A stretch of 64,000 nt of DNA from Ramazzottius varieornatus (lineage: Eukaryota; Tardigrada; Eutardigrada; Parachela; Ramazzottiidae), in contig BDGG01000001.1 in assembly GCA_001949185.1 (NCBI GenBank), positions 8,341,067 to 8,405,066 on the forward strand. Reading direction: 5' to 3'. Positions 11,282 to 23,311 of this stretch are shown one piece after another. The translations under genes were made by a program, and so were the position numbers. The notes under the pieces were generated by a model. The model saw only the letters and a program-made list of their open reading frames with translations. It did not search any database and had not been told where the DNA came from. The number at the start of each line of letters is the position of its first letter. The stretch's first letter is position 1.

Positions 11282-12399
11282 GCTGCATGTACTTCTTTGC
11301 ATAAGCTGTTCATTCTGATCTTTCTCTCACTGACTGATTCAGTCTTGACTTTGCAGAGTCACAGCTGACATCCCTTTCCGAAGATTTCCCTTCTGCGTTA
11401 AGATACCCGATCTTGCTGGTTATTTTCCCATATTTTTACCCATAACCTCCCTACAGAGGTGGGGAATGAAACACAAAATCTCTCTTGCCTCGCCGTCGCG
11501 TACTATCGGGTAAATTGATCATAATTCACGATTGGACCGTACGAGGAGCGAAACCCTACTTTTTCCACTGGTATCCAGTCAAGTTCTGCAGATGACAATG
11601 TTGGGTGCCTTGCTCCGTCAAGATCAGCTGATCACATTTACCACCATAAGGCGACCGAGAAGGAGTGGGTAAAGTTTTAACTGTTCTGATTTAAGGTAGA
11701 AATCAGGGCAGAAGCAGAAGTGCGTCTGTCGCATGGACACTCTCTTTCTACTTCCGATGTCACATATGACACCATTGGTCGTATTATGCGATCTTGTGGC
11801 TGATTGTTTTCCCAAGTGGCGCAAATTTTCAATTTTATTGGCTAGAAGCGTGCGCCACTAGAGAATAACGATCTACCAAGCTTGGTTGTTTTGCTCAGTG
11901 GCGCATGTTTACATTTGAAAACCTTGGAGTCGACAGACTAAGGATGATGACAGCCTTCTAGCAAGGAATAAGTCACTCGAATACTACGTGAACAATGCGT
12001 TTTCGCTCGAAAGTGGGTAAAGTTTTAACTGTTCCGATTTCGGAATGAAATCAGGTCGGATGCTGCAATAACATTTCGTCACAGCTGCACGATTTCTACA
12101 TGATACAGCACATATGTGCTTTACTGGATTAGCTGATCCTGGACTGCAGCGAGGCTGGCTGCGCCCTCTGAAGAAAGCAAAATCCCTAATATCGAGCAGA
12201 GTTCCCGAACGACTTCTTCTGTGGAATTTCTCGCGTCATGATTTTCTACTTATTCCCACTTTTAACTGAATAGGAATAAAGCCAAGTGTTCGTAGGAACT
12301 TTCGAATTAGTTTGGGATCTTGGTAGCGGAACGTCAGTGAGAGAACGACGGTGGAAAAAGTTGTCGCCGGAACGGCAAACGGTTAAAGTAGGGTCTCGC
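11282..12399. other. Repeat-bearing intergenic stretch without a gene
   Basis: A direct repeat GTGGGTAAAGTTTTAACTGTT occurs at about 11664 and 12013, each followed by a GATTT...GAAATCAGG segment. A GTACGAGGAGCG(A/C)GACCCTACTTT-like motif occurs in opposite orientations at about 11537-11560 and 12386-12412. One palindromic repeat copy is at about 11790-11908. Confidence 0.5.
11790..11908. repeat. Palindromic repeat, intergenic copy
   Basis: Arms CCCAAGTGGCGCA (from 11811) and GCGTGCGCCACT (from about 11849) enclose a TTATTGGCT-type centre. A third arm GCTCAGTGGCGCATG follows at about 11894. Confidence 0.75.
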
Positions 12400-12743
12400 T
12401 CCTCGTACAGGACATAATTCGGGCATAGCGGTTTTCGCATCATAATTTCGGCAATGCGAAATGTTCAAGTGTTATTATCAAGGCTTGATTGATTTCTGGT
12501 CGTACGCGTGTTAATACAACTTTAGGCGTTTTAACATTGGACAAACCCATCTCTCTCCCACGACAGATTCCTCTGACCTGCAAGATCTTGTCGTTCCCAA
12601 ACCTGAATATACCTTGAGGAGAAAGACTGATCTACCTCAGAAAACAAAAAGTACGCGACTGCGTGCAAAAAAAGCTGAAGAAAAATATGCTCGAATTTTG
12701 ATACAAAAACTGCCATACCCGAATTATGTCCTCTACCTCGTTC
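12400..12743. mobile_element. Divergent third copy of the 340-bp MITE (TIR ACATAATTCGGGCAT)
   Basis: The left end CTCGTACAGGACATAATTCGGGCAT and right end ATACCCGAATTATGTCCTCTACCTCG are inverted to each other and spaced 343 bp apart, the same spacing as the two clear copies at 41181 and 51347. The interior is only loosely similar. Confidence 0.5.
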
Positions 12744-13002
12744 AGACTTGGAACACGGGGCTGCAACCGGATCGTTCATGTGTTTTGCGAAGAACGTTGC
12801 ACATGTTGCTTTGGTTTGACGGAAATTTTTGGTCTGGTCATGTGACTGTTTTCCATGGCGTCAGCAGCAAAAGTGTTGTTGACCACAAAAGGTCAGTCCT
12901 ATGGGGTGGAATTTGGACATCTTTGGGGATGGGGCATTTTTTGGTCACGTAAGAGTTACAGCTCGTTCCCTATGGGTTCGACGAGTACGAGGTACCTCGT
13001 AC

Positions 13003-13168
13003 AGTATTGTGAAAATTCGCTGCGTCCGCGCAGTGCGTCATCCGGTCATCGTACATGCGAAGTACAGTCCCAGTTCGGCTCCACTGCCTGTTAAACCCCC
13101 CTACGGGAGTGAATCGTCATGTACGCGTATGTAGTGCGCTGACGCAGCGAATTTTTACAGTATGTGTC
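13003..13168. repeat. Foldback element about 165 bp
   Basis: AAAATTCGCTGCGTCCGCGC (about 13013-13032) is mirrored on the reverse strand by AAAAATTCGCTGCGTCAGCGC (about 13134-13155), with ACAGTAT/ACATACTGT at the outer edges. The spacer shows no ORF of note. Confidence 0.55.
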
Positions 13169-13421
13169 TAAGAACCCTTGTGTGGCCTGATGTCCACAAC
13201 AAACTGTGAACTGTCGTATCGCGGTTGGAGCCTTCTGTTGCATACTCAGGTCCTTCGCAGTCCGCATGAGTTAGTGCTCATGAGGGTGGTTATGGGTCAG
13301 CTACCCAAGCCTGTTGTGGTTGCTCTCAGTTTGCGCTCCTCGAGCCAGGAAACGTACTGATATAAAGTATTACCATCTAGCCCATCTGCTGTGTTTAGTC
13401 TAACCCATCATCACACAAAGA

Positions 13422-14283
13422 TTAGCGCATCAGTTCTGTTGCCTGACAGCTGACTTTGGCTTGCAGTTCGTTCGCGGATCGTTCCAGATATAGGAACCCT
13501 GCTCAGATCCTAGAAGAGACTCCTCAACCGTTTGGCTGGGACAATTTGACTATCGAAAACTCAAAACTTACCTTCGTATTCTCCAGCTTCGACGAAAAAC
13601 TGTCGTCCAACCCAGCGGTACAGCCGAGCATTGTCCACAAACAAATATCCTCCTTGTTCAGGTGGCAGATCGTCCTCTCTTCGCGGTCTGTTTGTGATCG
13701 GTGCCGAGATCGCATATAGATTCGCACGAACAGAAAGTTGAATTTGATAGTGCAGCGATGATTTGGAGAAGACGTTATCGTGCAGGAACTGGGACACGCC
13801 AATGCAGTTTTTTAGCAGTTTCCGCGAGACCACTTTGATGGTCAGCATTTCTCGTCTGTTCCACAGCATTTTCATAATAAGATATGGCGCGCTCGTTCCC
13901 GATCCGCAAAGAGGTTCTCCGTTCATCTCCAGCAACACATCTCCCCGCTCGAGTTTCTTCTTAAACATGTGCAAACGAGGGCGTATATTCAACAGAGTAG
14001 AAATACTAACGTGTCCGATCGTCAAAAGATTGACGTCCTCCATTCCGCTTAGGACACCGAATCCGTAATAGTTCGTGTACTTAGCCGTCGTGATCAGCCC
14101 GTCCGCTTTTTTCAACCAAAGTCCTGTCCTGCACATAGTTCGCGGGAGCGGTAGGAACGAATAGGTCTTAACTTGCTCTGGAAAATTGTCCCAGTCCGCA
14201 CCGTAATCGTACTCCTCATACTCGCTGGTTTCTGATCCTTCACAGCTGCCGCTCTTTCCAGACTGTGTATTCGGAACGGCCAT
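13422..14283 (-). CDS. PDZ-like domain protein, two exons
   Basis: Exon 1 is 14283-13572 and starts MAVPNTQSGKSG. Exon 2 is 13498-13422 and ends ATELMR-stop. The 73-bp intron has a GTAAGT donor and a CTGAGCAG acceptor, and the phase fits (1), giving 262 aa. The N-terminus is acidic and tyrosine-rich (SEYEEYDYG). Around residues 105-155 the pattern KLERGDVLLEMNGEPL then LIMKMLWNRREMLTIKVV looks like the second half of a PDZ fold (GDxLLxxNGxxL, then a helix and a final strand); the canonical GLGF loop is not clear. There is no signal peptide or membrane segment, so it is probably an intracellular scaffold-type protein. The family is not identified, and the PDZ call is from pattern only. Confidence 0.65.
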
Positions 14284-16383
14284 TCTTAGTATGTAGACGC
14301 TTCAAACACTTCACATCTGACAAAGCAGAAGCCGACTTAAAATTTACCGATCAACGCACGAACGCTCAGAATAAACTATAAAACTGGTTAGCTGTCGAAG
14401 AACCAGCATCTGCCAAGCCTGGAAAAATCGATCAATACCTGGTACGAGATTTATCCCTTCCACACGCCCAGCCAGATTTGTCTGAGGTTCGTTTAGCATG
14501 GCGTGCGAGCGTAAGCACGATCAATATCGAATGGGAGTGACGTAATTTCTTTTGCACAGCTGGATTTGCATTCCTCCAGTCTTTGGAACGCGATCGTATA
14601 CCGCGTTTCTTGTGTTTTTATCAAGCATTCTTCGTCAAGCGTTTTGAAAGCTGCTTGGGTTGGTACAAATATCTTTACATAAATGGTGAGTTCAAGGCGA
14701 AATAACGTGCTGCACGCGGACATACGGTATGGTAACTTGCGGGTTGGGTTAACCGTTTGAAAGCGTTCCGAGTTTCGCCTTGATTAATTTAGCTCCGCCT
14801 CCCTGTGGGGAGAATTCACACAAACCCTCGGGATTGTTTTATGGTTTGTGCCAGCACATCAGGCTTACCTCGGCAAACCCCCAACATCACTGGGAAGCCG
14901 TTGGTTCCTGCGGGCTTCTCAACAGAAACATTATTTAATTTTGATGTGCAAAAAGCTCGTCCGAGCCGGGCACTGGTACTTCCGCAAGGTAGCGCAGATC
15001 ACATGTACCGAGACGCGTTCTGAAACTTCCGTTGCGAGATTTTCATCGGGGTCTGTGCGAGCCAGTATACCTATTGCCAACAGTTTTTTATTCTGAATGC
15101 TTCGGTGTTCAGAGTCCGTATGAGCTCGAGGTCACTTGGAAATTGCCAAAATTTTAGAGGTTATTTGCTCTCTAAGAGTTTAATACAAAAGACACACGGG
15201 GCTGAGATTGAAACAGCTGTAAATTCTTATGGCCATGCATTAAATACCGCCGACGACGGCATTTAACCAAACAAAACTGTTGCATTCCATCTGCTGTTTA
15301 TCAAACGCTATATTAGCCGAAGGACCGTCACGACAATCGTTTTTGCACTTGAAACGGCTCCAGTCCGTCAACAGCCTATATATTGTTCCCCACACATCTT
15401 CCGCATGCAGCTTTTACTTCCCCGTCCCGACGTAAGGCAACAAGGTACCCAGCGAAAAGTAAATGGCCGAATTCATGGAATCCTTCCGGGTATTTGACTG
15501 GAACGGGGATGGGAAGATCAGTCGCAATGGATTGCGCAGTGTTTCAAAGCCCGGACCAGCACTTTGAGGAAGAGGAGATATCGGAGATGATAACGGGTGC
15601 TGACTTTGACGAGTTATTGCTTTGGTTACGTCGGGCTTCTGACCTGTTTAAACGTTCTTACTGTAACATCGGTTATTTCCCGGAGCGAGTTTCACTGGGA
15701 TCATGCGAGGAAAAAAAGCATTTTGCAGCGCTGCCCGCGCATGTATTTGCGGGGAAAGTACTGTGGACTTTTGAGTTGCCCGCCCCAGCATAGGAAATCC
15801 TCCTTGTCTGCTGTGAGGATGGAAGTACGAACCTGTACGGTAGAAGTTAGAACCAGCGGCGGAACCAGTGTAGAGTGGTCAAACGAAGTCTCTGTTTCTT
15901 TTGCTCGTATTTCCTAATTATTTAGCGTCTCGCTTGAGTTCGTCCCATACTGAAAAACAGAACAATTGTTCTTCGAATTCTCCCGTTCAGCTTCGTTAAA
16001 TCGATTAGAATAACGGAGTACGGTACTGCAGGTTTCGTCTGGTGTGTTGCGAACTTGCGGTCCTTGCCTCCTTGCCGCACCCAACTACGCTCGGATCTTG
16101 GGAGTGTCCTTACTGTGCAAAGACGTTACCACAGTGCTTGCTAGCCCCCCCCCCCCCACCCCCGCACAGGGCGCGGGTGCTCAGCGCGGCAGCGGACGAG
16201 CAGCGAAGCAGCTAGCTGTTCGGACACACTCTGACGTAACTACTGAAAACCAAATGATTTTCTTGATTTATGAATCCTGATCTTCGCCGATTTTTCGGCT
16301 CGTGTCGGTTGCATGTTCGGGTAAGTCCAGGGCAAGGGCTAACGCGGAGAAGCTGATCCTTAGGGGTGGATGACTGTTTGAAA
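14284..16383. other. Intergenic; no gene recognised
   Basis: ORFs at 14493-14723 (-), 14805-15096 (+) and 15383-15917 (+) have no recognisable domain and weak splice context. A run of 14 C residues lies at about 16146-16159. Confidence 0.4.
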
Positions 16384-18136
16384 ATGGCGGAATCGGATCA
16401 GAACGACAGGCCAGCGATGAAGCAGAAAATGGCGGAGGCAAGCTGCGCGGAAACAGTGGTGCTCGGAGAGGTCAGGATACAAGCACGCAGAGTGAAGGTC
16501 AAGTGTTTCGTCAAAGGTCAAAAACTTGTCTAGCTTTGGATCACACCTATCATTTTCTGATTGGCTCTTTTCTGCACTGTAATTGAACACTAAGGAAACG
16601 TCTGCAAAAGGATGCATCCATGTAAGGCTACCCAGGAGGTTTACAGTTGTTCTGGCGTTTGTAACCATAGGTTTTCAAAGATCAAGATGTTTCAGCCACT
16701 TCCGTTTACCCTAGAAAACGGCAGATAAAAACTTATTTTGTGTGTCCTATTGAAAGCAAACACAAACGAACGGTGTTTCATCACGTAAACGTCGTAAAGT
16801 TGAGATAAGACGCAGCCTTGTCGTCCGCAAACTTTTTTTCTCATGGTGAACAAGCTTTATGAAGGAGCGGTCCATGTGTGCAATTTTTATATCACCTCTG
16901 TGGTTGCAATTAAAAGTAGTTTGGTTTTTTCTGCAATCGATGCAGTATTGTAGTTTACTTCCTGGACCCTAAGTTAAAGAGGTGAAGTTGTCGGTGATCC
17001 ATTTTTATCCTGACCTTTGACCTCTTCGAGCACTACTGCGCGGAAACGTCGACAGAGCCAGATGAAGAAGACTCGCAGAGTCCCTTCACAGTTCGAGAAC
17101 TTTTCCATCGCATTCCACTTCCAGTGCTGGAGGAAACATTCGACTATCTGGAATTTCGACAATGCAGAAGACTAGGCGGGTGCGTCAAACTCGAGAACAA
17201 ACGCATTCCGATAACCTTTCAAAGCCGCGCATGACGTCATCAGTATTCCGGCTCCTGAAATTTTGTTCACACGCTCGCATCGTGATGCGCGGTATAACTG
17301 TTGCTCTATGTTGTGTTTATAGGTCTTTCCCGAGTTGGTTGCCTTTGTTGGCTAGAAATCCAGCTCGAAGCGAAGGCATGGCCTTTATGGAGAAGCCTGT
17401 TCGTGAGAAAGATGAACTCACAGTAGCCAGTCGGGAGGTGGATCACGTAGACTGCTCCGACAGCACCGGCATTGAGAATCCGCCATACTTTCTGAACCGT
17501 CTCAACCATACTTTCTCGACTGGGTCATGTCAGGAAGGGTGGGCCGACTCCTTCTTGCCAAGCCACGCTGCTTTCCGTCAACTGGTCTTCGTAGAAGGTA
17601 CCATATCACTGCAATGCAACTGTCTAGATAACCCTCTGATGTCATTTCCCACAGTGAGGAAACTGACATACGTTAGAGGAAGGTTTGAAGGGAAGGGCGA
17701 ATGGAGTAACGTGACCCGGTTGGACCCTTCGTTCCTCGAGTCGATTACCTTCACCGACTGTTCTTGCGATTTCTACCGTACGCAGATACCTGTGCATTCG
17801 CAACTTGAATACTGGGAAAACACTCTCGAGACGTTACAAACCTCGCCCGCCACTGTGACTGGCTCATGTGGAGTTGTCCAGTTCTCCATCACGTAGAACA
17901 AGCTACAGGTGCCCTTCTTCCAAGTGCAACTACCGCCCAGCGGAGCTTTTGTCCGGCAGCAACTGGACAGAATGAAGCTCATAGGGCCGTATGCTAACGA
18001 GCAACTTCAGTGGCTACTGGACTCCCTGAAGAACCTGGATTCCAGAGCATTGGAAATGGTCAAGAACGCTGACGAAACTTGGCAAACCAGGAAATACGTT
18101 GAATCGACGATCCTGTCATTCTGGGCTCGGAGCTAG
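16384..18136 (+). CDS. F-box-like protein, four predicted exons
   Basis: The model is 16384-16470, 17031-17179, 17323-17854 and 17909-18136, with phases 0, 2 and 0 all agreeing, giving 331 aa. The segment spanning the exon 2/3 junction reads FHRIPLPVLEETFDYLEFRQ, then CRRL, then SWLPLLARNP. This fits the F-box pattern (LPxxLLxxIFxYLxxxdxxrl...W..la..P), suggesting an SCF-type adaptor. The remainder is cysteine-containing and unrecognised, possibly a leucine-rich substrate region. The third intron is only 54 bp; without it a single TAG (17894-17896) would interrupt the frame, so the gene may instead be broken there. Exon 1 is the least certain. The final codons and stop (18134-18136) fall inside the start of a palindromic repeat, so the true 3' end may lie further on or have been cut by the repeat. 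Confidence 0.55.
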
Positions 18137-18455
18137 GCGAACAAACTTGGCAAGATAGGGTTCCCAAGCGGCGCACATTTCCAGCCATTAACGCCACGAA
18201 CGTGCGCCACTTGGGAAACAGCCAAATCGAGCTTTCCAAGTGGCGCACGTTTTCAGTCAATGGCCCTGTTTCGTAAGTCATGTTCTCGCCCGAAATTGTA
18301 TGAAATCATGTGATTTTATACGATTCAAATTCTATGCAAAAAAACGTTTCGCAGTCGGCGACATAAATGATGAAAGCATGACTTGCGAAACAGGCCCAAT
18401 ATCGATAACACTGAGTCCGTGCGCCACTTGGGCCAGCGATCTTGTCAAGGTTTTG
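18126..18455. repeat. Palindromic repeat cluster downstream of the F-box-like gene
   Basis: Three arms lie between 18126 and 18262 (CCCAAGCGGCGCACA, CGTGCGCCACTTGGG, CCAAGTGGCGCACG), and a further GTGCGCCACTTGGG with GATCTTGTCAAG is at 18419-18449. The outer flank GAGCTAGGCGAACAAAC matches the conserved end of other copies. Confidence 0.8.
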
Positions 18456-18919
18456 CAGAGGTGCCAGTTCTTATCAAAAGTGGTTTCTTTTCTTACCATG
18501 TTCTAAACGTAGGCCCAGGGTGTACTAGGAAGGCACCGGAGGCCAGATGATCTCGCACAGAAGCCAGGTGTGGGTTAATCAACTGGACAAGCTGGACCTG
18601 ACGGCCAGCGCGACGTGCAACGCTCGGAAGCTCACTTTTCTGGATAAGGCTTTTCTTGGAAGGCTTCTCACTGCTATGCACAGCATCAAACCAGTTCCAA
18701 ACGTTGAACTTCCCCCGCAAGCTTTTCCTAATGACTTCAGAATCTGTTTTGAAGAAACGATGTAATTTATCTTTGAATTTTTCGGTGTGATTATTTTCAT
18801 TTCCATTTCCTAGAAGATCGTCATGATGTTCCTTTGTTTGATCCATTTCTCTAGTTTACCCATTCGGAATTCCGGACAGAAAATACACTGAATCTCCGCA
18901 AACAAAGTCGGCAATATCA

Positions 18920-19000
18920 TTTCTCCAGGTGGCGCACGTTACTGGCCAATAACACGGAATGTGTCCGCCACTTGGGAAAACGATCTTGTCGAGTTTCCAA
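18920..19000. repeat. Palindromic repeat, intergenic copy
   Basis: One arm AGGTGGCGCACG, a CCAATAACAC centre, then CCGCCACTTGGGAAAACGAT and CTTGTCGAG; the right half is close to the family's best-preserved form. Confidence 0.75.
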
Positions 19001-19789
19001 ACGAATGAAATCGCATCCGAGTAGCAGAAACGCGGTCGGATACTGTATAGAAGAACGTCTGAAAGTAGGACTTGTCAACAAACGATGTCCGGAGTGTTAA
19101 TCGATGATGCCATTTATTCTGGCGAGTAATCCGAAAAAAATTGGACAGGCTCTTTAGAATTTATGCCGCCATTATCGGAGACGAAGACAAGTTTACCAAG
19201 GTCGGCGAGCGCACTTTTCCTCCCCGCATCCGCAATGAGGGCTCTACAACGTCAACTTAGTCTCAACAATCAATTTGCGTTTCGGATAACAGCGTCTGTG
19301 TTTGCCACCAACCAGCCAGCGTTACTTGGGTCCTCGGCATCCCTCAAAGTACCCTTGAACTTTCACTGCGATTGTCTAAGAGTGAGCCGAGTAAATGTCG
19401 GCGACCATGAAGAATGACAGAGTATCGATCGAAAGGAAGCTTGGGTGTGGCGCATGAATTCACTTGTCCGCCCCTCTTCTTTTTCCTCCCTTGTTCGCGG
19501 GTTTGCGGAACGCGCTTTTGTGGTTCTCTACGATCTCATGGTGCTTGACAAAGCTCATAGATTATTTAGCACAATAGCCTGTGCTGAACCGGGAGTCGAC
19601 CCTTTGTTTGCTCCACGATGATTCACAGGAAAACTTCATGGCTCAATGTAATCGGATAAATATCCTCCTTTATGGGTCGCAATCGATCAGAAGAACTGCA
19701 GAAGCCGCTTTATCGTCGATCACATGACTCAAGAACCTGCCAAACGGACACCATCGATGATCAAAAAGCAGCACAAACGAAGCACAGTG

Positions 19790-19880
19790 TGAGAATTGGG
19801 ATAACAAATTTGACAACACTGTTTTCTGATCTGGCGCACTGGTGAGGTGTTTTTCGGCCAAGCCTGCGCCACTTAATGTG
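19790..19880. repeat. Palindromic repeat, decayed copy
   Basis: ATTTGACAACACTGTTTTCTGATCTGGCGCAC and CCTGCGCCACTTA are recognisable but eroded arms. Confidence 0.55.
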
Positions 19881-20548
19881 AAATGATTTGATTGAGTCCG
19901 ATTGTATGTCTCAAACAACCTACAGACTAATTCATCCAGAGACCAGAATCCTCAAATTGTGGATGGAAAGGAAAATATTGAGTTAAGATTGCGAATGAAA
20001 AGGAAGACCTTGATTACTCATCCGGCCGACAGTCTTTGTCCTTTGTTGAAATTGATGGGATGCTATCGGAAACCGATACAGGTTTGGGTGGAGGCTTGAA
20101 TTCGCCTTGCTTACTTCCTCGTGTCGGACACCGAGTTGAAACATCAAACATGTGCAAAGCTGCTGCTGGGAAAGCCTGTGGGTTTGGAGAACCTTTACTG
20201 CGGGCGGTGAAGAGGTTTTCTCGAGAGAACCCGCAGACAGAGGAGAGGAGCTTACGCTCTCTCGTGGGGAACTTCGGAGGGAACCAGCTACTAGAAATTA
20301 GATGGTTAAATGAGGGCGCAGTGGGAGAGGAGTGAGTAACGCTCTCGCTTCCTACGTACGTACAGCTGGCGAAGAGCTTCTCTGGCAATATGCATTGCGA
20401 AGGGAGTGTTATCGCTCAGCTGATCAATATTGTTTTGTTTGATCTGGATGTGCTCGGATTGCGAGGAGTTGCGCGAGGCTGGTATCGATTTTTCGCGGTG
20501 CTCTTGTCACTCCGTCGTGCTGTCTGCATCCCCTAAGTACTCCACTAC

Positions 20549-22336
20549 ATGGATTGGATGGATGAGATTCCCCCTCCCGTCAAAGCTCTCTCACAGTTGC
20601 ACTTTGCCCAGTTTGAGATTACACATCGAGCAAAGTGAGTTTACGTATAGTAAACCCATTCCGATTACCAAATGCTAAAAGCTCTTGCATCGTTATTCTG
20701 TCTCTCCGATCCTTCTTTCGTGTATTTAGTTTCCTTGTTGACAGTCTATATTGTCTCGTCAGCCAATCAATGGTTCAGAAAGGCCACAGTAGTCCTGTGG
20801 TCGCGCGGCACCTGCAGCCTGACCAGCAGTCACCCCGACATCGTCGCGCACGAGAAATGTCGGTGGTCTCCGACCTGGATTCTGTCAAGTCTGTACCTTT
20901 ATCCGTATCTACCATCACCTCCGACCCTTCCTCGGATGTGACGATAGAAAGTGGTTATGAAACCATCACCGACGTTGTCTCCAAGGGGACCTTATGGTAT
21001 TACAAGCCCCGCTGGTTCGGGGAGAGTTGGCGCATGTATGATGCCGTTTTGACGACCAACGGAGTCTTCAGCTGGTACAAAAGAGGAAGTGATCCCGCTG
21101 AACTGGAAGGCAGCCTAGCCCTGAAAAGTATTCCCAACGGCCTGATAACGATTGGTTCATCCACCCAGAATATTCCCAAAGAACAACAAGTGCGGTTCCC
21201 TAAAGATTTTACATTCTCCTCGGCCATCGCCATCGGGGAGCCCTACAACTCAGGGGAGATTTTCTGGTTTCTTGCCCCCTCACCGGACATGACAGGGATA
21301 TGGCAGCAAGGCTTCAGGGAAGTCGTCCAGAGCGAAAAGTTCAGCACGGGAGCCTCCGTCTTTTCCGCCTGGAAAAAGTACAGTCCCGAAAGACCCAGCC
21401 AAACTCAAACTGAACCTGCCAAAGAAGGATGGAATGGCGTTGAAGGTATGCGAACACTACCGCTGGTCGCTTGGTTACACAACACCAGCTTTTCAAGTTC
21501 AAGTTTCATGGATGTCTGTGACGCAACCGAGATGAAACAGTTTCCCATTCGACCACGCGAACAGTAAAGCCGTCTCGCTGACGTCCTGCGCCGGTCTGAG
21601 GCTTCTCTGGTATAATGGCACTGTCCAACTTTTCACTGCGACCAAGTACGAAGGCTGGAAATGCATAGCTATTTTATGTAACGAGCAAGTTGCGTGAAAA
21701 GTGCTCTTATGACTAGTATTGAAGGAACCACGAGATGACAAATTGACTGTAACGTCAATTGAAGGGTTCGGATGGCCTGAAGAAGAAAGGAAGAAAATAA
21801 TGGCTAGTCATTTGAGAAACTCAGCGCCATAGCTCTTCCTCTTGCCATCGCCTTTCGCGAACCTTGTGAAGCTTTCGACTACACAGCATCAAGCCTCCTC
21901 CTTTCCAACTTTAAAGCGTTAAAGAAACAGATCGGTTCAAATTAAAATTAGTATCCAGGTTAGTGTAGCGAAGGCAGTTTGTCGGATCCGGATACGAATG
22001 TAATAGCCACAGATTTCCGGAATTGAAGTTATAAATCAGGATACGCGTATTTATTTTGCTCAAAAATATTCAATGATCTGGCTGGTAATGGAGGGGAGCG
22101 CTCTGATTAAATCAGTGAGTAAACTAAGTAACGAAAGAGCACATGCCGTTCTTTGAAGGTTTAAGTAGGTGGAGGAAGAGGCGGAAGAGCGACCGTGGCT
22201 CTTCTTTCCATTGTGGCACTCTAATCCCTATTACATCAGTCCACATTCGCAAGATACATATTGACTCTTGCTGACGCTCTGTTCTTTTCTCTCCTTTGCA
22301 GCTGCCGTCGTGCTGGCCTTGGATTTTGCAATGTAG
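20549..22336 (+). CDS. Pleckstrin-homology (PH) domain protein, three exons
   Basis: Exons 20549-20634, 20763-21445 and 22302-22336 join in phase to give 267 aa. The donors are GTGAGT and GTATGC, and the acceptors are CTCGTCAG and CTTTGCAG. The start ATG is the first after an in-frame TAA. Residues about 115-210 look like a PH fold: KGTLWYYKPRWFGESWRMYD resembles strands 1-2 of a PH domain, then VLTTNGVFSWYKRG, a GSLALKSIP strand and a C-terminal helix with the near-invariant Trp (TGIWQQGFREVV). The N-terminal 110 residues are serine-rich and probably disordered. The short last exon adds a hydrophobic tail (AAVVLALDFAM). No other domain is visible, so a phosphoinositide or membrane-adaptor role is only inferred. 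The exact family is not recognised. Confidence 0.7.
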
Positions 22337-23311
22337 GAAAAGTGAAGAGTCCTTTTGCAAAACCACACATGCAAGATTCCTTTCTTCATTCGATCAACGC
22401 TCCTTTGCAGTTCGGGACCCGATGTCAGCTGCGCTTTGTGATCCTTCCTTTGGCGGAGGGACTTTTTTCCTCTCTGGTTGAACGCTGTGGTGTCTCACTT
22501 GAGAGACGACGCTAATGTAATTGGCCATGGCTGCTTGCTGCCGAGTTCGGAAAAGAAACCTCCGAGCTCTACCACTTTTTTTTGGTGCCGTGCACAGCAT
22601 TTCCTTCTTACTTTCTCTCACACCACTGTTATACAGTTAGCCTGGATGTTCTCACTCATTTTCTAAATGCACGATGCGGTGATTGGACACTTTAATGCGT
22701 GTTTATTCCCTGGGTACTAATCGACTTTGTTACATTAGATCAATACCGCAAACATAACGCTACTTTGAGACTGAAACAATTTGCTTCCGCTGACAGAGTG
22801 CCACCGTTGACTTCATTGACATTGAATACGAGTATTACGTAAACCCCAGTTTTTCTCGGAAAATGGACTCGAAAGTTTCTGTACATCTTGAGCCAAAGCG
22901 TACATAATTCCTGCAAAGCAAATCAAGATCGCTGTGTCTTCCACGTGTTCCAGTACCAACGAACGACCGTGACATTCGAGAAGAATGAAAATAAAATCGT
23001 TTCCGGTATACTTAATTCACGTCGCGCAAGATCGCATACGTAAAGGTTAGCGCATTGCGTGGGTTTATCGGAGAAGTAGGGTGAAATCAAGATGGACTTC
23101 GAGTTCTTCGCCCCTGACTGACCTAATCTGCCGTCCGACTTTGCGACTTTGATTTTCGTGCAAGTGGTGGAACAGAAGCCTGTGTTCAAACTAAAGCTAC
23201 CGTTCCAAAGCAGATACTTGCAAATGTGTTTTTTTCTATTTTCTGACCGGAAGAAGATCAATTATCACACGTTTCGCCCTGCAGATTTGCTTGACTCGCT
23301 TCCTTGTTACA
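22337..23311. other. No gene recognised; UROD upstream region
   Basis: An acceptor-like CGCCCTGCAG at about 23275-23284 just before the UROD start may mark a spliced 5' UTR. ORFs here are unrecognised, and no palindromic repeat lies in this stretch. Confidence 0.4.

Larger units (their letters stand above)
18456..20548. other. Intergenic; unassigned ORFs and two palindromic repeats
   Basis: Opposing ORFs at 18547-18765 (+) and 18493-18846 (-) both look mildly coding but have no motif. The plus one could be a 3' exon of the F-box-like gene. ORFs at 19163-19417 (+), 20036-20335 (+) and 20014-20388 (-) are unrecognised. Confidence 0.4.

Noticed and set aside
15383-15917. Overlapping plus-strand ORFs of 136 and 106 codons
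   Set aside because: No domain, no consistent frame and no splice sites in phase; probably chance.
16146-16159. Poly-C run as a structural or regulatory signal
   Set aside because: A simple homopolymer in unannotated DNA, with nothing around it to support a role; may also be a sequencing artefact.
20014-20388. Opposing ORFs of 124 (-) and 99 (+) codons
   Set aside because: Both strands are open because of base composition; neither has a motif or partner exon.
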